A DNA stretch of 64,000 nucleotides from Aureimonas sp. Leaf324 (GCF_001423245.1 NZ_LMOH01000002.1:1-64000), one strand, 5' to 3'; numbered from the stretch's first letter, positions 8,767-16,693 are shown. Notes: generated by a model not told the origin, from the sequence alone. Numbers and translations are program-made.

Positions 8767-10338
8767 ATGGCTGGCTTGCTTCCGACGGGTACGACGACCT
8801 CGCCTTCACTCTTCAAAGTCGCATCTGCCACGACCTCGGCCGTTCAGGCATCTGGTTCGTCCTTTACGTCGACGATGACCTCTTCCGGCAATGTCGTTAC
8901 TGCTCTCCAGACGTCGCAGCAGACCTTCAGCTCGTCCTTCACTCAAGCCCTTTACGGTGTGCAGGCGGGCCAGTCGTCCACGTCGACCTCTGGTGCAACT
9001 TCGCCGTCGACTACTTCGACTTCCCCAACGGGCACGACTGCACCTACGCCCGGCACGACCTCGACGACAACGCCGACGTCTTCGACGGCTCCTACCTCAA
9101 CCTCTTCAACTCCTACATCGGGTTCTACCCCGACGGCCACGCCATCCACGTCGACGTCTACTGCTGCACCGGCCCAAAGCTCCACGACGTCCACAGCGCA
9201 GTCGAGCACCAGCGCGACGTCAAGCGGTACGGCCACAAATCAGAACTCTGCTGCGGCGCCGACTTCCTCTTCGTCCACGCCTTCGTCGACGACCTCGACC
9301 GCACCCCCAAGCACCACGACAAGTGCGCCTACGAGCGATGCGTCGACGAGCCCATTTTCATCTACCGCCTCGACCTCCGCGGCAGCTTCTTCGAGCACAC
9401 CGACGAGTTCGTCGCCCACATCGTCGACTCCTATGGCTTCATCGACGCCGACGGCTGCTCCGGCTCCAACTTCTACCAACTCGACGACGGCTACTACTAC
9501 GAGCACTTCACCCGCACCCGCTACATCGTCGCCGACTACCTCAACGGCGCCTGCGCCTTCGTCGAGCACGGCGTCAGTTGAGACTGGCACGTCGGCTCCG
9601 TCCTCTACGACCAGCTCGGCGGCTCCGGTTCCGGAACCCACCAGCTCGAGCCCGACGCAGCCTTCTGCTCCCGCATCGTCCACCCCAACGTCGCCGCAGA
9701 CTTCCGCACCAACACCTTCTGAGCCGTCCTCCGCATCCGCGCCAGCAGCCCCTGTCTCCACTTCGGCCCGATCATCAGAAGCATCAAATCCCACTCAAGC
9801 TCCGCCCGCAGCGCCGGCAAGCGAAGCGCCGCCGGCAATTGCGCCAACGAGCACCGAAGCGCTGCCAATAGTGGGTGCTGTCAACGCCTCGGCGCCAGAA
9901 GCTTCGGCAGCGCCAGAGCAATCTGCGCTTGAAACCGCTCCCACTGCTTCTGCGAATAAACCCGCAGCTGTCGACCCCCTAGTAACGGCGCCGACGCGTC
10001 CTGAAATTGAGAAGCCGAAGGCGATCAGCGCTACGGTGCGGGCGATCCTCGACCAAATTTCCAAAGTGAAGCAGAGCAGAAAGCTGGAAAGTGATACGGA
10101 AATGGACCAGCTGCGCAGTATGGCTCAGAAGGTCAATGACGACCTGCACAACGAAGAGATGATCCAGCGCATCGGTGAAGCGATGGAGGCTACTGAAGCT
10201 GGTGCGTACTCCGAGCCGGCTGCTACCAATCAGCAGGCATCTTCAAGCAACGTGTACGCTCCCAGCAATCGGTCAGCCTCTCTTTCAAACAACGCGGCAT
10301 TCGCATCGCAGATGCAGGCTTACCGCGAGAACGCTTAA
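8767..10338 (+). CDS. Mucin-like Ser/Thr/Pro/Ala-rich protein
   Basis: About 523 aa. The central ~330 residues are almost entirely Ser, Thr, Pro and Ala (runs such as TSSTAPTSTSSTPTSGS). The first ~70 residues (MAGLLPTGTTTSPSLFKVAS...SFTQALYGVQAGQ) and the last ~110 (EIEKPKAISATVRAILDQISKVKQ...DLHNEEMIQRIGEAMEA) are more normal and probably folded. No signal peptide or membrane helix is visible. ATG 8767 is chosen because GGAG at 8757-8760 is six bases upstream. The two other frames are also long and open here, but that follows from the TCG/ACG/CC-rich codons. It diverges from the hybrid kinase and may be its target. I recognise no family; an extracellular stalk or spacer role is a guess. Confidence 0.72.
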   Translation: MAGLLPTGTTTSPSLFKVASATTSAVQASGSSFTSTMTSSGNVVTALQTSQQTFSSSFTQALYGVQAGQSSTSTSGATSPSTTSTSPTGTTAPTPGTTSTTTPTSSTAPTSTSSTPTSGSTPTATPSTSTSTAAPAQSSTTSTAQSSTSATSSGTATNQNSAAAPTSSSSTPSSTTSTAPPSTTTSAPTSDASTSPFSSTASTSAAASSSTPTSSSPTSSTPMASSTPTAAPAPTSTNSTTATTTSTSPAPATSSPTTSTAPAPSSSTASVETGTSAPSSTTSSAAPVPEPTSSSPTQPSAPASSTPTSPQTSAPTPSEPSSASAPAAPVSTSARSSEASNPTQAPPAAPASEAPPAIAPTSTEALPIVGAVNASAPEASAAPEQSALETAPTASANKPAAVDPLVTAPTRPEIEKPKAISATVRAILDQISKVKQSRKLESDTEMDQLRSMAQKVNDDLHNEEMIQRIGEAMEATEAGAYSEPAATNQQASSSNVYAPSNRSASLSNNAAFASQMQAYRENA

Positions 10339-10361
10339 ATCCACCCAAAAACTGCGACGAA

Positions 10362-10393
10362 GAGGCGTCCAACCCGAGCGGTTTGGGGGCCTC
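10362..10393. terminator. Hairpin between convergent genes
   Basis: GAGGC (10362-10366) pairs with GCCTC (10389-10393), with further pairing of CCAA (10369-10372) to TTGG (10383-10386). It sits between the end of the mucin-like gene and the end of the small gene at 10401, so it may terminate both. There is no strong T-tract. Confidence 0.45.
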
Positions 10394-10400
10394 TGCTGCC

Positions 10401-10595
10401 TCAGCGCAACTTCTGGCCCACGTAACCCGCCGAGATCCGCTCCGCGTATGCCTCCTGGAGCGACCGCTGCCCGAGAATGAGCGCCTTGGTCGCCACCATC
10501 GGATCGCCTCCAGCCACCCGCAGCGCGTCGCCGGCAGCCTCGTCGAGATCGTCCTTCAGAGGCAAGTCCGTGATCCGTTCGGCCAGCTTCGACAT
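10401..10595 (-). CDS. Small hypothetical protein
   Basis: A 64-aa polar, probably helical protein (MSKLAERITDLPLKDDLDEAAG...LQEAYAERISAGYVGQ). ATG 10595 has a GGAG-type ribosome binding site nearby in the transcribed direction. I do not recognise a domain. It is divergent from the DUF3572 gene at 10707 and is separated from it by a short promoter region. Confidence 0.55.
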   Translation of the reverse strand: MSKLAERITDLPLKDDLDEAAGDALRVAGGDPMVATKALILGQRSLQEAYAERISAGYVGQKLR

Positions 10596-10706
10596 CGCCC
10601 ATCTCCATGCGACACGCTCTGTGAATGATGACTCCGAAGACGGTTGAGGGGAAGCTTCTGTTCCTATTTTGTTCTAGTTCGTAAGGAAACAAACCGGAGC
10701 CGCCCC

Positions 10707-11000
10707 ATGCTCGACCGCCGCCTCCCCAAGCCCGCCACAGTCGACGCCGAACAACTCGCGATCGATGCTCTCGGCTATATCGCCAGCGAGCCCGACCTGA
10801 TGAAGCGTTTCCTCGACATCACGGGCATCGAAGCCGACGGGATCCGCCAAGCGGCCAGCCAACCCAGCTTCTTCGTCGGCGTGCTCGACTTCCTGCTGGC
10901 GAACGAGAACGACGTCGTCGCTTTCAGCCATGCGACCGGGACGCCGCTCGAAGCGGTTCAGATCGCAAGGGACAAGCTGGACCGCGGCCCGGCTGGCTGA
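10707..11000 (+). CDS. DUF3572 family protein
   Basis: A 97-aa protein matching the DUF3572 pattern of alphaproteobacteria: AEQLAIDALGYIASEPDLMKRFLDITGI, then IRQAASQPSFFVGVLDFLLANENDVVAF. It is all-helical and cytoplasmic, of unknown function. ATG 10707 is chosen because GGAG at 10696-10699 lies seven bases upstream; the frame is open further left without such a site. Confidence 0.75.
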   Translation: MLDRRLPKPATVDAEQLAIDALGYIASEPDLMKRFLDITGIEADGIRQAASQPSFFVGVLDFLLANENDVVAFSHATGTPLEAVQIARDKLDRGPAG

Positions 11001-11149
11001 CGCCGTGGTCCAGCCGATCCGCAGTCTCCGCTGTGGGTCCCAGCGCGCCTTTTGCTGTGTTCTCACGCCGTTGGCCCTGTGTGGGGCATGCCAATCCCGT
11101 CGAAAAACCGTTTCCTGCCTAAGCGCGAGACTTTGAAATGAGAACGCGT

Positions 11150-11995
11150 TCAGGCGTGTGTTGGAAATGCAGGCGGAGCGTCATCGACGATTTCCTCTGC
11201 GGTTACGACGAACCGCTTGAGCTCACTAGGGCCGAAGGTCAGCGTCAGAGGAACGTCAGCGGCGTCGCGACCGCGCGCAACTAGGACGCGGCCAATCCGT
11301 GGGCTGTTGTTGCGTGGGTCGAACATATGCCAGCGCCCGCCGAGATAGACCTCGATCCACGCAGCGAAATCCTGCGGCGCGTGCGGCGGCGGCAGCCCGA
11401 TATCACTGATGTAGCCCGTGCAATACCGGGCCGGAATGTTGAGGCACCGGCAAAATGTCACGGCGAGATGGGCAAAGTCTCGGCAAACGCCGCGCCCTTC
11501 GTTAAAGGCCTCCCATGCCGTCCGAGTGCTGCGCGAATGCTCGTAGCCGAAGGTCAGGTGCCCATTGACGAAATCCACGACGGCCTGCACCCGCGCCCAG
11601 CCTAGCGGCTGATGGCCGAACAGCTTCCAAGCTGTCTCTGACAGGAGATCGGTTTCGCAATAGCGGCTTCCCAGCAGAAACTGGAGTGTCTCGGCGGGCA
11701 ACTCGTGAACCATGGTCTGGCTCGCGGAGGTTTCCGCTTGCCCGCTGTCCCAGCGACCGCTGTCACGGATGACCGAGCGCGTTCGCAAGGACACCATGCC
11801 GGCCGGTGCGAGAAAGCGGTTGCACCAGTTTCCGAATTCGTCGCGGTATCCTTCGACACGAACGGAAGGTGAAACCGCCAGTGCGTCAGGCGCTTCCAGG
11901 TCCGAGACGCGCGACGAATGAACAGCCAAAAGCGCGACGACCGGTGTCGGTTGCGGAAACTCGAAGGTCAGTTCGCTGCCGATAAGGATGCGCAT
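11150..11995 (-). CDS. Transglutaminase-like cysteine peptidase family protein
   Basis: About 281 aa from ATG 11995 (MRILIGSELTFEFPQPTPV). The N-terminal beta-rich half and the C-terminal transglutaminase core follow the bacterial transglutaminase-like family: the nucleophile Cys in GRGVCRDFAHLAVTFCR, the Asp in RWHMFDPRNNSPRIGRV, and GRDAADVPLTLTFG. In many members the catalytic His sits in a DFHAW motif; here it reads DFAAW, so either another His serves or activity is altered. The substrate is unknown; such proteins are often proteases or amide-bond enzymes. It stands alone, with no partner gene. Confidence 0.82.
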   Translation of the reverse strand: MRILIGSELTFEFPQPTPVVALLAVHSSRVSDLEAPDALAVSPSVRVEGYRDEFGNWCNRFLAPAGMVSLRTRSVIRDSGRWDSGQAETSASQTMVHELPAETLQFLLGSRYCETDLLSETAWKLFGHQPLGWARVQAVVDFVNGHLTFGYEHSRSTRTAWEAFNEGRGVCRDFAHLAVTFCRCLNIPARYCTGYISDIGLPPPHAPQDFAAWIEVYLGGRWHMFDPRNNSPRIGRVLVARGRDAADVPLTLTFGPSELKRFVVTAEEIVDDAPPAFPTHA

Positions 11996-12248
11996 AGCTT
12001 GTACTCCTGTCGTCTGATGATCATCGGGACGTATGAAGGAGCTGGGCCAGTCCAGCGCATACGCCATCTAGCAGTGTCGTCTGGATGCGATCAATCCACC
12101 GTATGCGGTTGCTTACCCGCTTGCCGCGGATCGAGACCGAATGCCGGTCCTGCGGGAATCGCGTCACCTACCGGTGCTAGGACTTCGTCGGGTACATTCG
12201 GCCGGCGATAAGCCGTCCTCACCGTCCGGATTCATTTTCCGGGCATCG

Positions 12249-12353
12249 ATGACCCTGCCCAACGGCACGGTGATCTTCTGGAAGCAGTTCGGCAAACGGG
12301 CCTTCAAAATCCCGATCGGTCCGGACGATGAAGGTAAGAAGCTAACTTCTTAG
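12249..12353 (+). CDS. Small hypothetical protein (uncertain)
   Basis: A possible 34-aa product, MTLPNGTVIFWKQFGKRAF and onwards, ending just before a strong intrinsic terminator at 12372-12399; the terminator is the main support. The frame is open back to 12141, but the upstream residues look non-coding. No clear ribosome binding site precedes ATG 12249. Basic and aromatic residues dominate. It could be a fragment of a longer protein. Confidence 0.3.
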   Translation: MTLPNGTVIFWKQFGKRAFKIPIGPDDEGKKLTS

Positions 12354-12371
12354 CTTCTATCTGACATCAGG

Positions 12372-12399
12372 AAGGGGCTGGGAAACTGGCCCCTTTTTT
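12372..12399 (+). terminator. Rho-independent terminator
   Basis: AAGGGGC (12372-12378) pairs with GCCCCTT (12389-12395) and the T-run continues to 12399. It is a textbook stem and U-tract for transcripts coming from the left. Confidence 0.8.
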
Positions 12400-12487
12400 G
12401 TCATCACAACGCCGTTCTCCGCGTCGAGCTCGTCGGACCGCTTACCCTCGTCGTGCGGATCCAACGGCAACGGCCGCGTGAATTGAA

Positions 12488-12507
12488 GCTGAACGGACCG
12501 GTTCAGC
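12488..12507. promoter_or_regulatory. Inverted repeat upstream of the OB-fold-like protein gene
   Basis: GCTGAAC at 12488-12494 and GTTCAGC at 12501-12507 form a perfect 7-6-7 dyad about 60 bases before the ATG at 12566. It could be an operator; no regulator is identified. Confidence 0.35.
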
Positions 12508-12565
12508 CTACCGAGGGCTCGCCGAGCCTAGAACCGTCATCACCGAAACAGGAGCGGTGACGACG

Positions 12566-13111
12566 ATGACCGACGACTTCAACGAAACGCCCACCCCGAC
12601 ACCCGCTGCTGCGCCCCCCGCAGGAACGACGACCGTAGGTCGCCAGCGCCTGACCTCGCGCAACGCGATCCTCGGCGCCGGCGCCCTTGGTGTCCTGGCG
12701 CTTGGCTTTGCCGGCGGCGCTGCCGCCTGGAGCGCGACGCAGCACCGCGAGGCCACGTTCGACACCAGCCTTGCTACGACCCCGATCTCTCAGCTTTCCA
12801 GCGCTTCCGCAGTCGGTATCGCCGGCCAGGTTGCCGAGATCTACGGCAACAAGTTCGTGGTGAGTGACGGCGCCGCGAAGGCACTGGTCGAGACCGGCCG
12901 GGCCGGCGAGGGAGGCAAGCTGGTGACGGCTGGCGAGACCGTGACGGTGCAGGGCCGCTTCCGCGACGGCTTCCTCCATGCCAGCGCCATCCAGCACGCC
13001 GACCAGCGTATCGACGAACTCGATCCGCCGCCCCCGCCCCATCATGGGCCGAAGCACGGTCCGCGCGACCTCGGTCCTGCTGGCCCGGATGCGCCGGACG
13101 AGGCGAACTGA
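12566..13111 (+). CDS. Membrane-anchored OB-fold-like protein
   Basis: About 181 aa. A Pro/Thr-rich cytoplasmic start is followed by one membrane helix (NAILGAGALGVLALGFAGGA, residues ~35-55). The periplasmic part (IAGQVAEIYGNKFVVSDGAAKALVETGRA...GETVTVQGRF..GFLHASAI) has the pattern of a small OB-fold. The tail is rich in Pro, His and Gly (PPPPPHHGPKHGPRD) and might bind metal. ATG 12566 is preferred over GTG 12557, which lies only two bases after the AGGAG at 12550-12554. Function unknown; the next gene also makes a Pro-rich exported protein, so the pair may act together at the envelope. Confidence 0.7.
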   Translation: MTDDFNETPTPTPAAAPPAGTTTVGRQRLTSRNAILGAGALGVLALGFAGGAAAWSATQHREATFDTSLATTPISQLSSASAVGIAGQVAEIYGNKFVVSDGAAKALVETGRAGEGGKLVTAGETVTVQGRFRDGFLHASAIQHADQRIDELDPPPPPHHGPKHGPRDLGPAGPDAPDEAN

Positions 13112-13285
13112 TCGCCTTCGTGGACTGACCCCATCTGGGTCGGATCAATCCCTTTCCCCAACTGTCCGGCGAAACAGCTGGGCAGACCTAGGCCCCTTTG
13201 GCGTCCGTCCTGGAACGGCACCATGGCTCAAGGCTCGATCCGAAAGGCGCCGGATCGGAGCATCTTGCTCAAGGATCGACATCTC

Positions 13286-13693
13286 ATGATCAAATCAGCT
13301 TTGCTCGCAACGGCTTTTGCCGTCGGGTTCACCTCCTTCGCGGCGGCGCAAAGCGCCCAATCGCCCGATGCTCCGCCCCCGCCGCCGGCCGCTGCAGCGA
13401 TGGCGGGACCGGATGGCAACGCCCGTCCCGCACCGGCCGACCTGCCGCCTCCGCCCCCGCCGGGCGAGGCGCCGCGTCCCGGCGATCACCGCGGACCGCC
13501 GCCCCCGCCGCCGATGGGCAAGGGCGTCGAGATCCGGCTCGGTCGCGATGCGGGCATCCGGGTCAACTGCGGCGATGAGCCTATGGAGGCTTGCATCGCA
13601 GCCGCCAAGCCGCTGACCGACCGCATTCCCGATCTTACGCTGCCGCCGGCGCCGCCCGCGCCGGTCGGGGCGCCGATGCCCTCGGCAAACTAA
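13286..13693 (+). CDS. Exported proline-rich protein
   Basis: About 135 aa with a clear Sec signal (MIKSALLATAFAVGFTSFAAA, cleavage near AAAQS). The mature chain is dominated by Pro, Ala and Gly (PPPPPAAAAM, DLPPPPPPGEAPRPGD, GPPPPPPMGKG), followed by a short region with two Cys (IRVNCGDEPMEACIAAAK) that could form a disulfide. ATG 13286 begins the signal peptide and AAGGA lies ten bases upstream. A terminator follows at 13704-13729. No family is recognised. Confidence 0.7.
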   Translation: MIKSALLATAFAVGFTSFAAAQSAQSPDAPPPPPAAAAMAGPDGNARPAPADLPPPPPPGEAPRPGDHRGPPPPPPMGKGVEIRLGRDAGIRVNCGDEPMEACIAAAKPLTDRIPDLTLPPAPPAPVGAPMPSAN

Positions 13694-13703
13694 GATCTAA
13701 AGG

Positions 13704-13729
13704 CCGGACGGCGGGAAACTGCCGTCCGG
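13704..13729 (+). terminator. Hairpin terminator after the Pro-rich gene
   Basis: A perfect 9-bp stem, CCGGACGGC (13704-13712) with GCCGTCCGG (13721-13729), and an 8-nt loop. It is followed by TCTTC, so the U-tract is weak. Confidence 0.6.
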
Positions 13730-13870
13730 TCTTCGCGTTCGGCAACACGATCGTCAGCCATCTGACGAAAGAGCTGTTTCCGGTTCTGTGCCAAGCGATC
13801 AGTTCGGCTCGGTCGTGCGTTCGTTGATCAACATCCACGGCCGCCAAAGCGGCTTGCGCACGAGATCCCG

Positions 13871-15001
13871 ATGCAACGCTTCCTGTCCCTCCTGACTGCC
13901 ACCTCCTTGTCCGCCTGCGTCATGCTGGGGGCGCCCGTCGCCTCGCGGGCCCAGGCAGCAGGAGCGAGCGTCGAAAAAGTCGCGGACTTTCCGCATCAAG
14001 TGACCGGCGTCACCGTCTCGGAGGACGGGCGCATCTTCGTCAACTTCCCGCGCTGGACGGAGGACTCGCCCGTCTCGGTTGCCGAGGTCGCCAAGGACGG
14101 CTCGATCAAGCCCTATCCGAACGAGGACTGGAACTCGTGGCGCAACGCGCGGAAGGACGAGCTGGCTGCCGGCGACCACTTCGTCTGCGTCCAGAGCGTC
14201 GTCGCCGACAGGCGTGGCGCGGTCTGGGCGCTGGATGCGGGCGCGCCGGCGCAGAGCCTTCTCGTGCCGGGCGCGCCGAAGCTGGTGCGCATCGACCTCG
14301 CGTCCAACGCGGCGACCAAGACCATCGCCTTCGACGAAAGCGTCGCTCCGCAGGGCTCATATCTCAACGACGTTCGCTTCTCGTCCGACGGACGCCACGC
14401 GTTCATCACCGACAGTGGCGCGAAGGGGGCGCTTGTCGTAGTCGATCTCGAAAGCGGGAAAGCGGTGCGCGTCCTCGACGGCCATCCTTCGACGCAGGTG
14501 AAGAAAGGCCTCGTCGTCGAAGCGGACGGCCAGCCGTTGCGTCGGCCCGACGGGCGTGGCGTCGAGTTCTCGGCCGACGGTATCGCGCTGTCGAAGGACG
14601 GGCAGCATCTCTACTGGCAGGCGATCAAGGGCGACACGCTCTACCGGATCGAGACCGCGGCCCTCGTCGATGCGTTGATCGGGGGTGTCGACGCCGAGGC
14701 CAAGGTCGAGCCCTTTGGCAAGAACGGCGTCGCGGACGGATTGTTGATCGGCCGCCAGAGCGGCGACATGTACGTTACCGCCCCACAGGACGATGCGGTG
14801 AAGATCCGCGATCTATCGGCGGAGGCTTCAAGCGAACCGCGCATTCTCGTGAAGGATGAGCGACTGCGCTGGCCTGACACGCTGTCCGAGGGCCCGGACG
14901 GAACCATCTATGTAACGACCTCGCGCATTCAGGACAGCGCCTTCTTTAAGCCTGACGCTCCGGCGGCGTTGCCGACGCAGCTTTGGCGCGTCGTGCGCTG
15001 A
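13871..15001 (+). CDS. Major royal jelly protein (MRJP) family beta-propeller
   Basis: A 376-aa exported protein with an N-terminal signal (MQRFLSLLTATSLSACVMLG...ASRAQA). The rest follows the bacterial royal-jelly/yellow family: HQVTGVTVSEDGRIFVNFPRW, VWALDAGAP, SYLNDVRFSSDGRHAFITDSG, DGIALSKDGQHLYWQAIKGDTLYRI and RLRWPDTLSEGPDGTIYVTTSRI. The fold is a six-bladed propeller; bacterial members are of uncertain function, some annotated as lactonase-like. A related gene lies at 52455. It stands alone, with the XRE gene convergent downstream. Confidence 0.85.
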   Translation: MQRFLSLLTATSLSACVMLGAPVASRAQAAGASVEKVADFPHQVTGVTVSEDGRIFVNFPRWTEDSPVSVAEVAKDGSIKPYPNEDWNSWRNARKDELAAGDHFVCVQSVVADRRGAVWALDAGAPAQSLLVPGAPKLVRIDLASNAATKTIAFDESVAPQGSYLNDVRFSSDGRHAFITDSGAKGALVVVDLESGKAVRVLDGHPSTQVKKGLVVEADGQPLRRPDGRGVEFSADGIALSKDGQHLYWQAIKGDTLYRIETAALVDALIGGVDAEAKVEPFGKNGVADGLLIGRQSGDMYVTAPQDDAVKIRDLSAEASSEPRILVKDERLRWPDTLSEGPDGTIYVTTSRIQDSAFFKPDAPAALPTQLWRVVR

Positions 15002-15143
15002 CGCTAGGCATCGCCCATGGCAGCGGAGCGGTCTGGCGCACGGACCGCTCCGCTTGCCGAGTGAACTCGTCACCCTCTCACGTCCACTGAAAGTCATGAA
15101 ACGGAGGTTGGCGAAAGTTGCATCCCTGACAGCGTGGTAGGTG

Positions 15144-15371
15144 TCAGGTTCGCCGCAGCCGCACGCCGGCCCCGCCGCCGTTCTCGGGGATGAACTCTAC
15201 GCCGGCGTCCTCGAGCGCGGCGCGGATCGCAGCTAACGCGTCCTGGCTGCCCGCGTACTTCTCATTCTCGAAGTTGGTGATCGTGTTCCGGTGCACCTTC
15301 GCGGCGTCCGCGAGGTCCTGAAGCGACCACTTAAGGGCTGCCCTCGCCATTCTCACTTGTGCAGGCTTCAC
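15144..15371 (-). CDS. XRE-family helix-turn-helix regulator
   Basis: A 75-aa protein that is little more than one Cro/C1-type HTH: MKPAQVRMARAALKWSLQDLADAAKVHRNTITNFENEKY. The GTG start at 15371 matches the usual TPAQ-type beginning of the family. It diverges from the gene at 15439. The promoter region between them contains three related sequence units (15356-15371, 15383-15398, and 15401-15416 inverted), and the first overlaps its own start codon, so autorepression is likely. Confidence 0.8.
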   Translation of the reverse strand: MKPAQVRMARAALKWSLQDLADAAKVHRNTITNFENEKYAGSQDALAAIRAALEDAGVEFIPENGGGAGVRLRRT

Positions 15372-15382
15372 AACCCATTAAC

Positions 15383-15416
15383 CTTGTGCTATCTGAACAA
15401 GTGCAGATTACACAAG
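15383..15416. promoter_or_regulatory. 34-bp dyad operator in the XRE divergent promoter
   Basis: CTTGTGCTATCTGAAC (15383-15398) is followed after two bases by GTGCAGATTACACAAG (15401-15416), the reverse complement of CTTGTGTAATCTGCAC, giving a nearly perfect dyad. A third copy, CTTGTGCAGGCTTCAC, lies at 15356-15371 across the regulator start. It fits the binding of a dimeric XRE protein. Confidence 0.6.
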
Positions 15417-15438
15417 CCGCCCGCAGGGAGCAACGAAA

Positions 15439-15747
15439 ATGCAGAACGGCCGCACCGCGCCGACCGGCGAAGTCATGTCCGGATCCGACCCGCTATTAAC
15501 CCTCGTCCATGCCTTCGAGGCCGAGGTCGCGCTGTTCAACGCCGACGACGATCGGCCGGACGCGATCTGGGACGCGCTCTGGCTGCAACTCGCGCACCGC
15601 ACGCCCGATTGCACGTCCGACGAGGGCGCCTTCGCTGCGCTGGCATTCGTTGCCCGTGAGCTGCAGGAGAACCTACCGAACGAGTTGACCAAGAGCATCC
15701 TCCAGTCCGTCCTGGACTACGCGCATCGCCGGCAGTGCGACGCCTGA
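15439..15747 (+). CDS. Hypothetical protein divergent from the XRE regulator
   Basis: A 102-aa acidic, helical protein (LLTLVHAFEAEVALFNADDDRPDAIWDALWLQL...FAALAFVARELQENLP). GGGAG lies eight bases before ATG 15439. I do not recognise the family. The divergent XRE gene and its dyad operator suggest that this gene is the main regulated target. Confidence 0.6.
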   Translation: MQNGRTAPTGEVMSGSDPLLTLVHAFEAEVALFNADDDRPDAIWDALWLQLAHRTPDCTSDEGAFAALAFVARELQENLPNELTKSILQSVLDYAHRRQCDA

Positions 15748-15847
15748 GTCAATCGAAGGCGCTTTGATGAAAGCGACGGTCGGTGCGATGTCGGTGCCGG
15801 CCGTTGTTGTCTTTGGATCAGAGGAAAGCGCCGGGATATCGCCTATT

Positions 15848-16063
15848 TCAGTCGGCCGCGTGCTCAACGAGTTTCCGAACGGCCATGGCCTCAGGGCTGC
15901 CGCCGCCGCGAGCCAGGAAATCCTCGATAGAGCTCTTAGTTTCCGTCCCGCCGGATGCCGGATTGGCACGATGGATCACGGCGACGACTTCACCTGTTGG
16001 AGCTCGTTCTACCAACCAGTCGTCTCCATTCGACGATCGGTATGCCGTTTCGATAGGTGCCAT
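15848..16063 (-). CDS. Small hypothetical protein
   Basis: About 71 aa from ATG 16063 (MAPIETAYRSSNGDDWLVERAPTG and onwards), with an AGGAG ribosome binding site upstream. The open frame extends to 16123, but the ribosome binding site and the clear 28-base gap after the gene at 16092 support this start. It has a compact beta-rich pattern (DDWLVER..GEVVAVIHRANPASGG) with no recognised domain. Probably cotranscribed with the gene at 16092. Confidence 0.6.
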   Translation of the reverse strand: MAPIETAYRSSNGDDWLVERAPTGEVVAVIHRANPASGGTETKSSIEDFLARGGGSPEAMAVRKLVEHAAD

Positions 16064-16091
16064 GATCGGGTTTCTCCTCAGCCTGCAGCGA

Positions 16092-16355
16092 TCAATGGAT
16101 TGTCGGGGCTTCGCTTTCGGCAAACGACCCGATGCCCTGAAACTGCTTCGTCAGCACGAACTGTCGATGCGCTTCCTCAGCTGTGGGGAACAGCTCTTCC
16201 CATGTCGTGGAGCCACCTTCATGGTCGACAACCTCCAACGCCCATCCGTCCGTGCTCCCGACGATGCGGTAGATGTGCACCTGGACCGTGATGCCATCTT
16301 CGGTGACAACGCCGCCGAGAGGCGAAAACTCGAGTTCGGGGTTGTCTTGGGTCAT
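16092..16355 (-). CDS. Small hypothetical protein
   Basis: An 87-aa acidic protein (TQDNPELEFSPLGGVVTEDGITVQVHIYR, then WALEVVDHEGGSTTWEELFPTAEEAHRQF). The pattern is familiar from uncharacterised short proteins of Hyphomicrobiales that follow this two-strand, one-helix arrangement. It is first of a probable two-gene operon with the gene at 15848. Function unknown. Confidence 0.6.
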   Translation of the reverse strand: MTQDNPELEFSPLGGVVTEDGITVQVHIYRIVGSTDGWALEVVDHEGGSTTWEELFPTAEEAHRQFVLTKQFQGIGSFAESEAPTIH

Positions 16356-16585
16356 TGGGGCATTCCGTCATCAGGCAGTCCAATCTGCCAGTGTTCACCA
16401 GACGCAACCAAACGCAGCGTTACAAGCGGTCGGCAACCAGCCGGTCCTACCGCCGTGGGGAGACTATATGCGCGAACATGCGCAATTCGCTTCCCAAGGG
16501 TTCTATTCGCAGTCCTCAACCCATCTATCAACTTGCCTGAGACGGTTTGCGAACGATCGGGCAGGTGAGGGTGATCGCCTCGTCG

Positions 16586-16693
16586 TCAAGCAAATTGCGC
16601 CAGCGTCAGGCCGCCAATTAGAATGAAAGCCAGCAAGAACAGGTAGAGCTTCAGGCGCCCGAACAGGTTGTCCCCACGAAGAGAACCTTCCAA
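16586..16693 (-). CDS. Possible single-helix membrane microprotein
   Basis: A 35-aa frame from TTG 16693 to TGA 16586. It starts LEGSLRGDNLFGRLKLY, and the rest is a clean membrane helix ending FILIGGLTLAQFA. An AGGGGG stretch lies about ten bases upstream. The sharp polar-to-hydrophobic pattern is unlikely in random sequence, but the TTG start and small size keep confidence low. Confidence 0.3.
   Translation of the reverse strand: MEGSLRGDNLFGRLKLYLFLLAFILIGGLTLAQFA

Noticed and set aside
8900-9600. A CRISPR array or tandem repeat in the TCGACG-rich stretch
   Set aside because: There are no constant-length repeats with variable spacers. The regularity is codon usage for Ser, Thr and Pro. 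No cas genes are present.
8697-9871. Two further long open frames (294 aa Asp/Tyr-rich and 326 aa Arg-rich) over the mucin-like gene
   Set aside because: Both follow from the TCG/ACG/CC-rich codons of the Ser/Thr frame. They lack ribosome binding sites at their starts and end inside the gene, while the chosen frame has GGAG at correct spacing and non-repetitive, protein-like ends.
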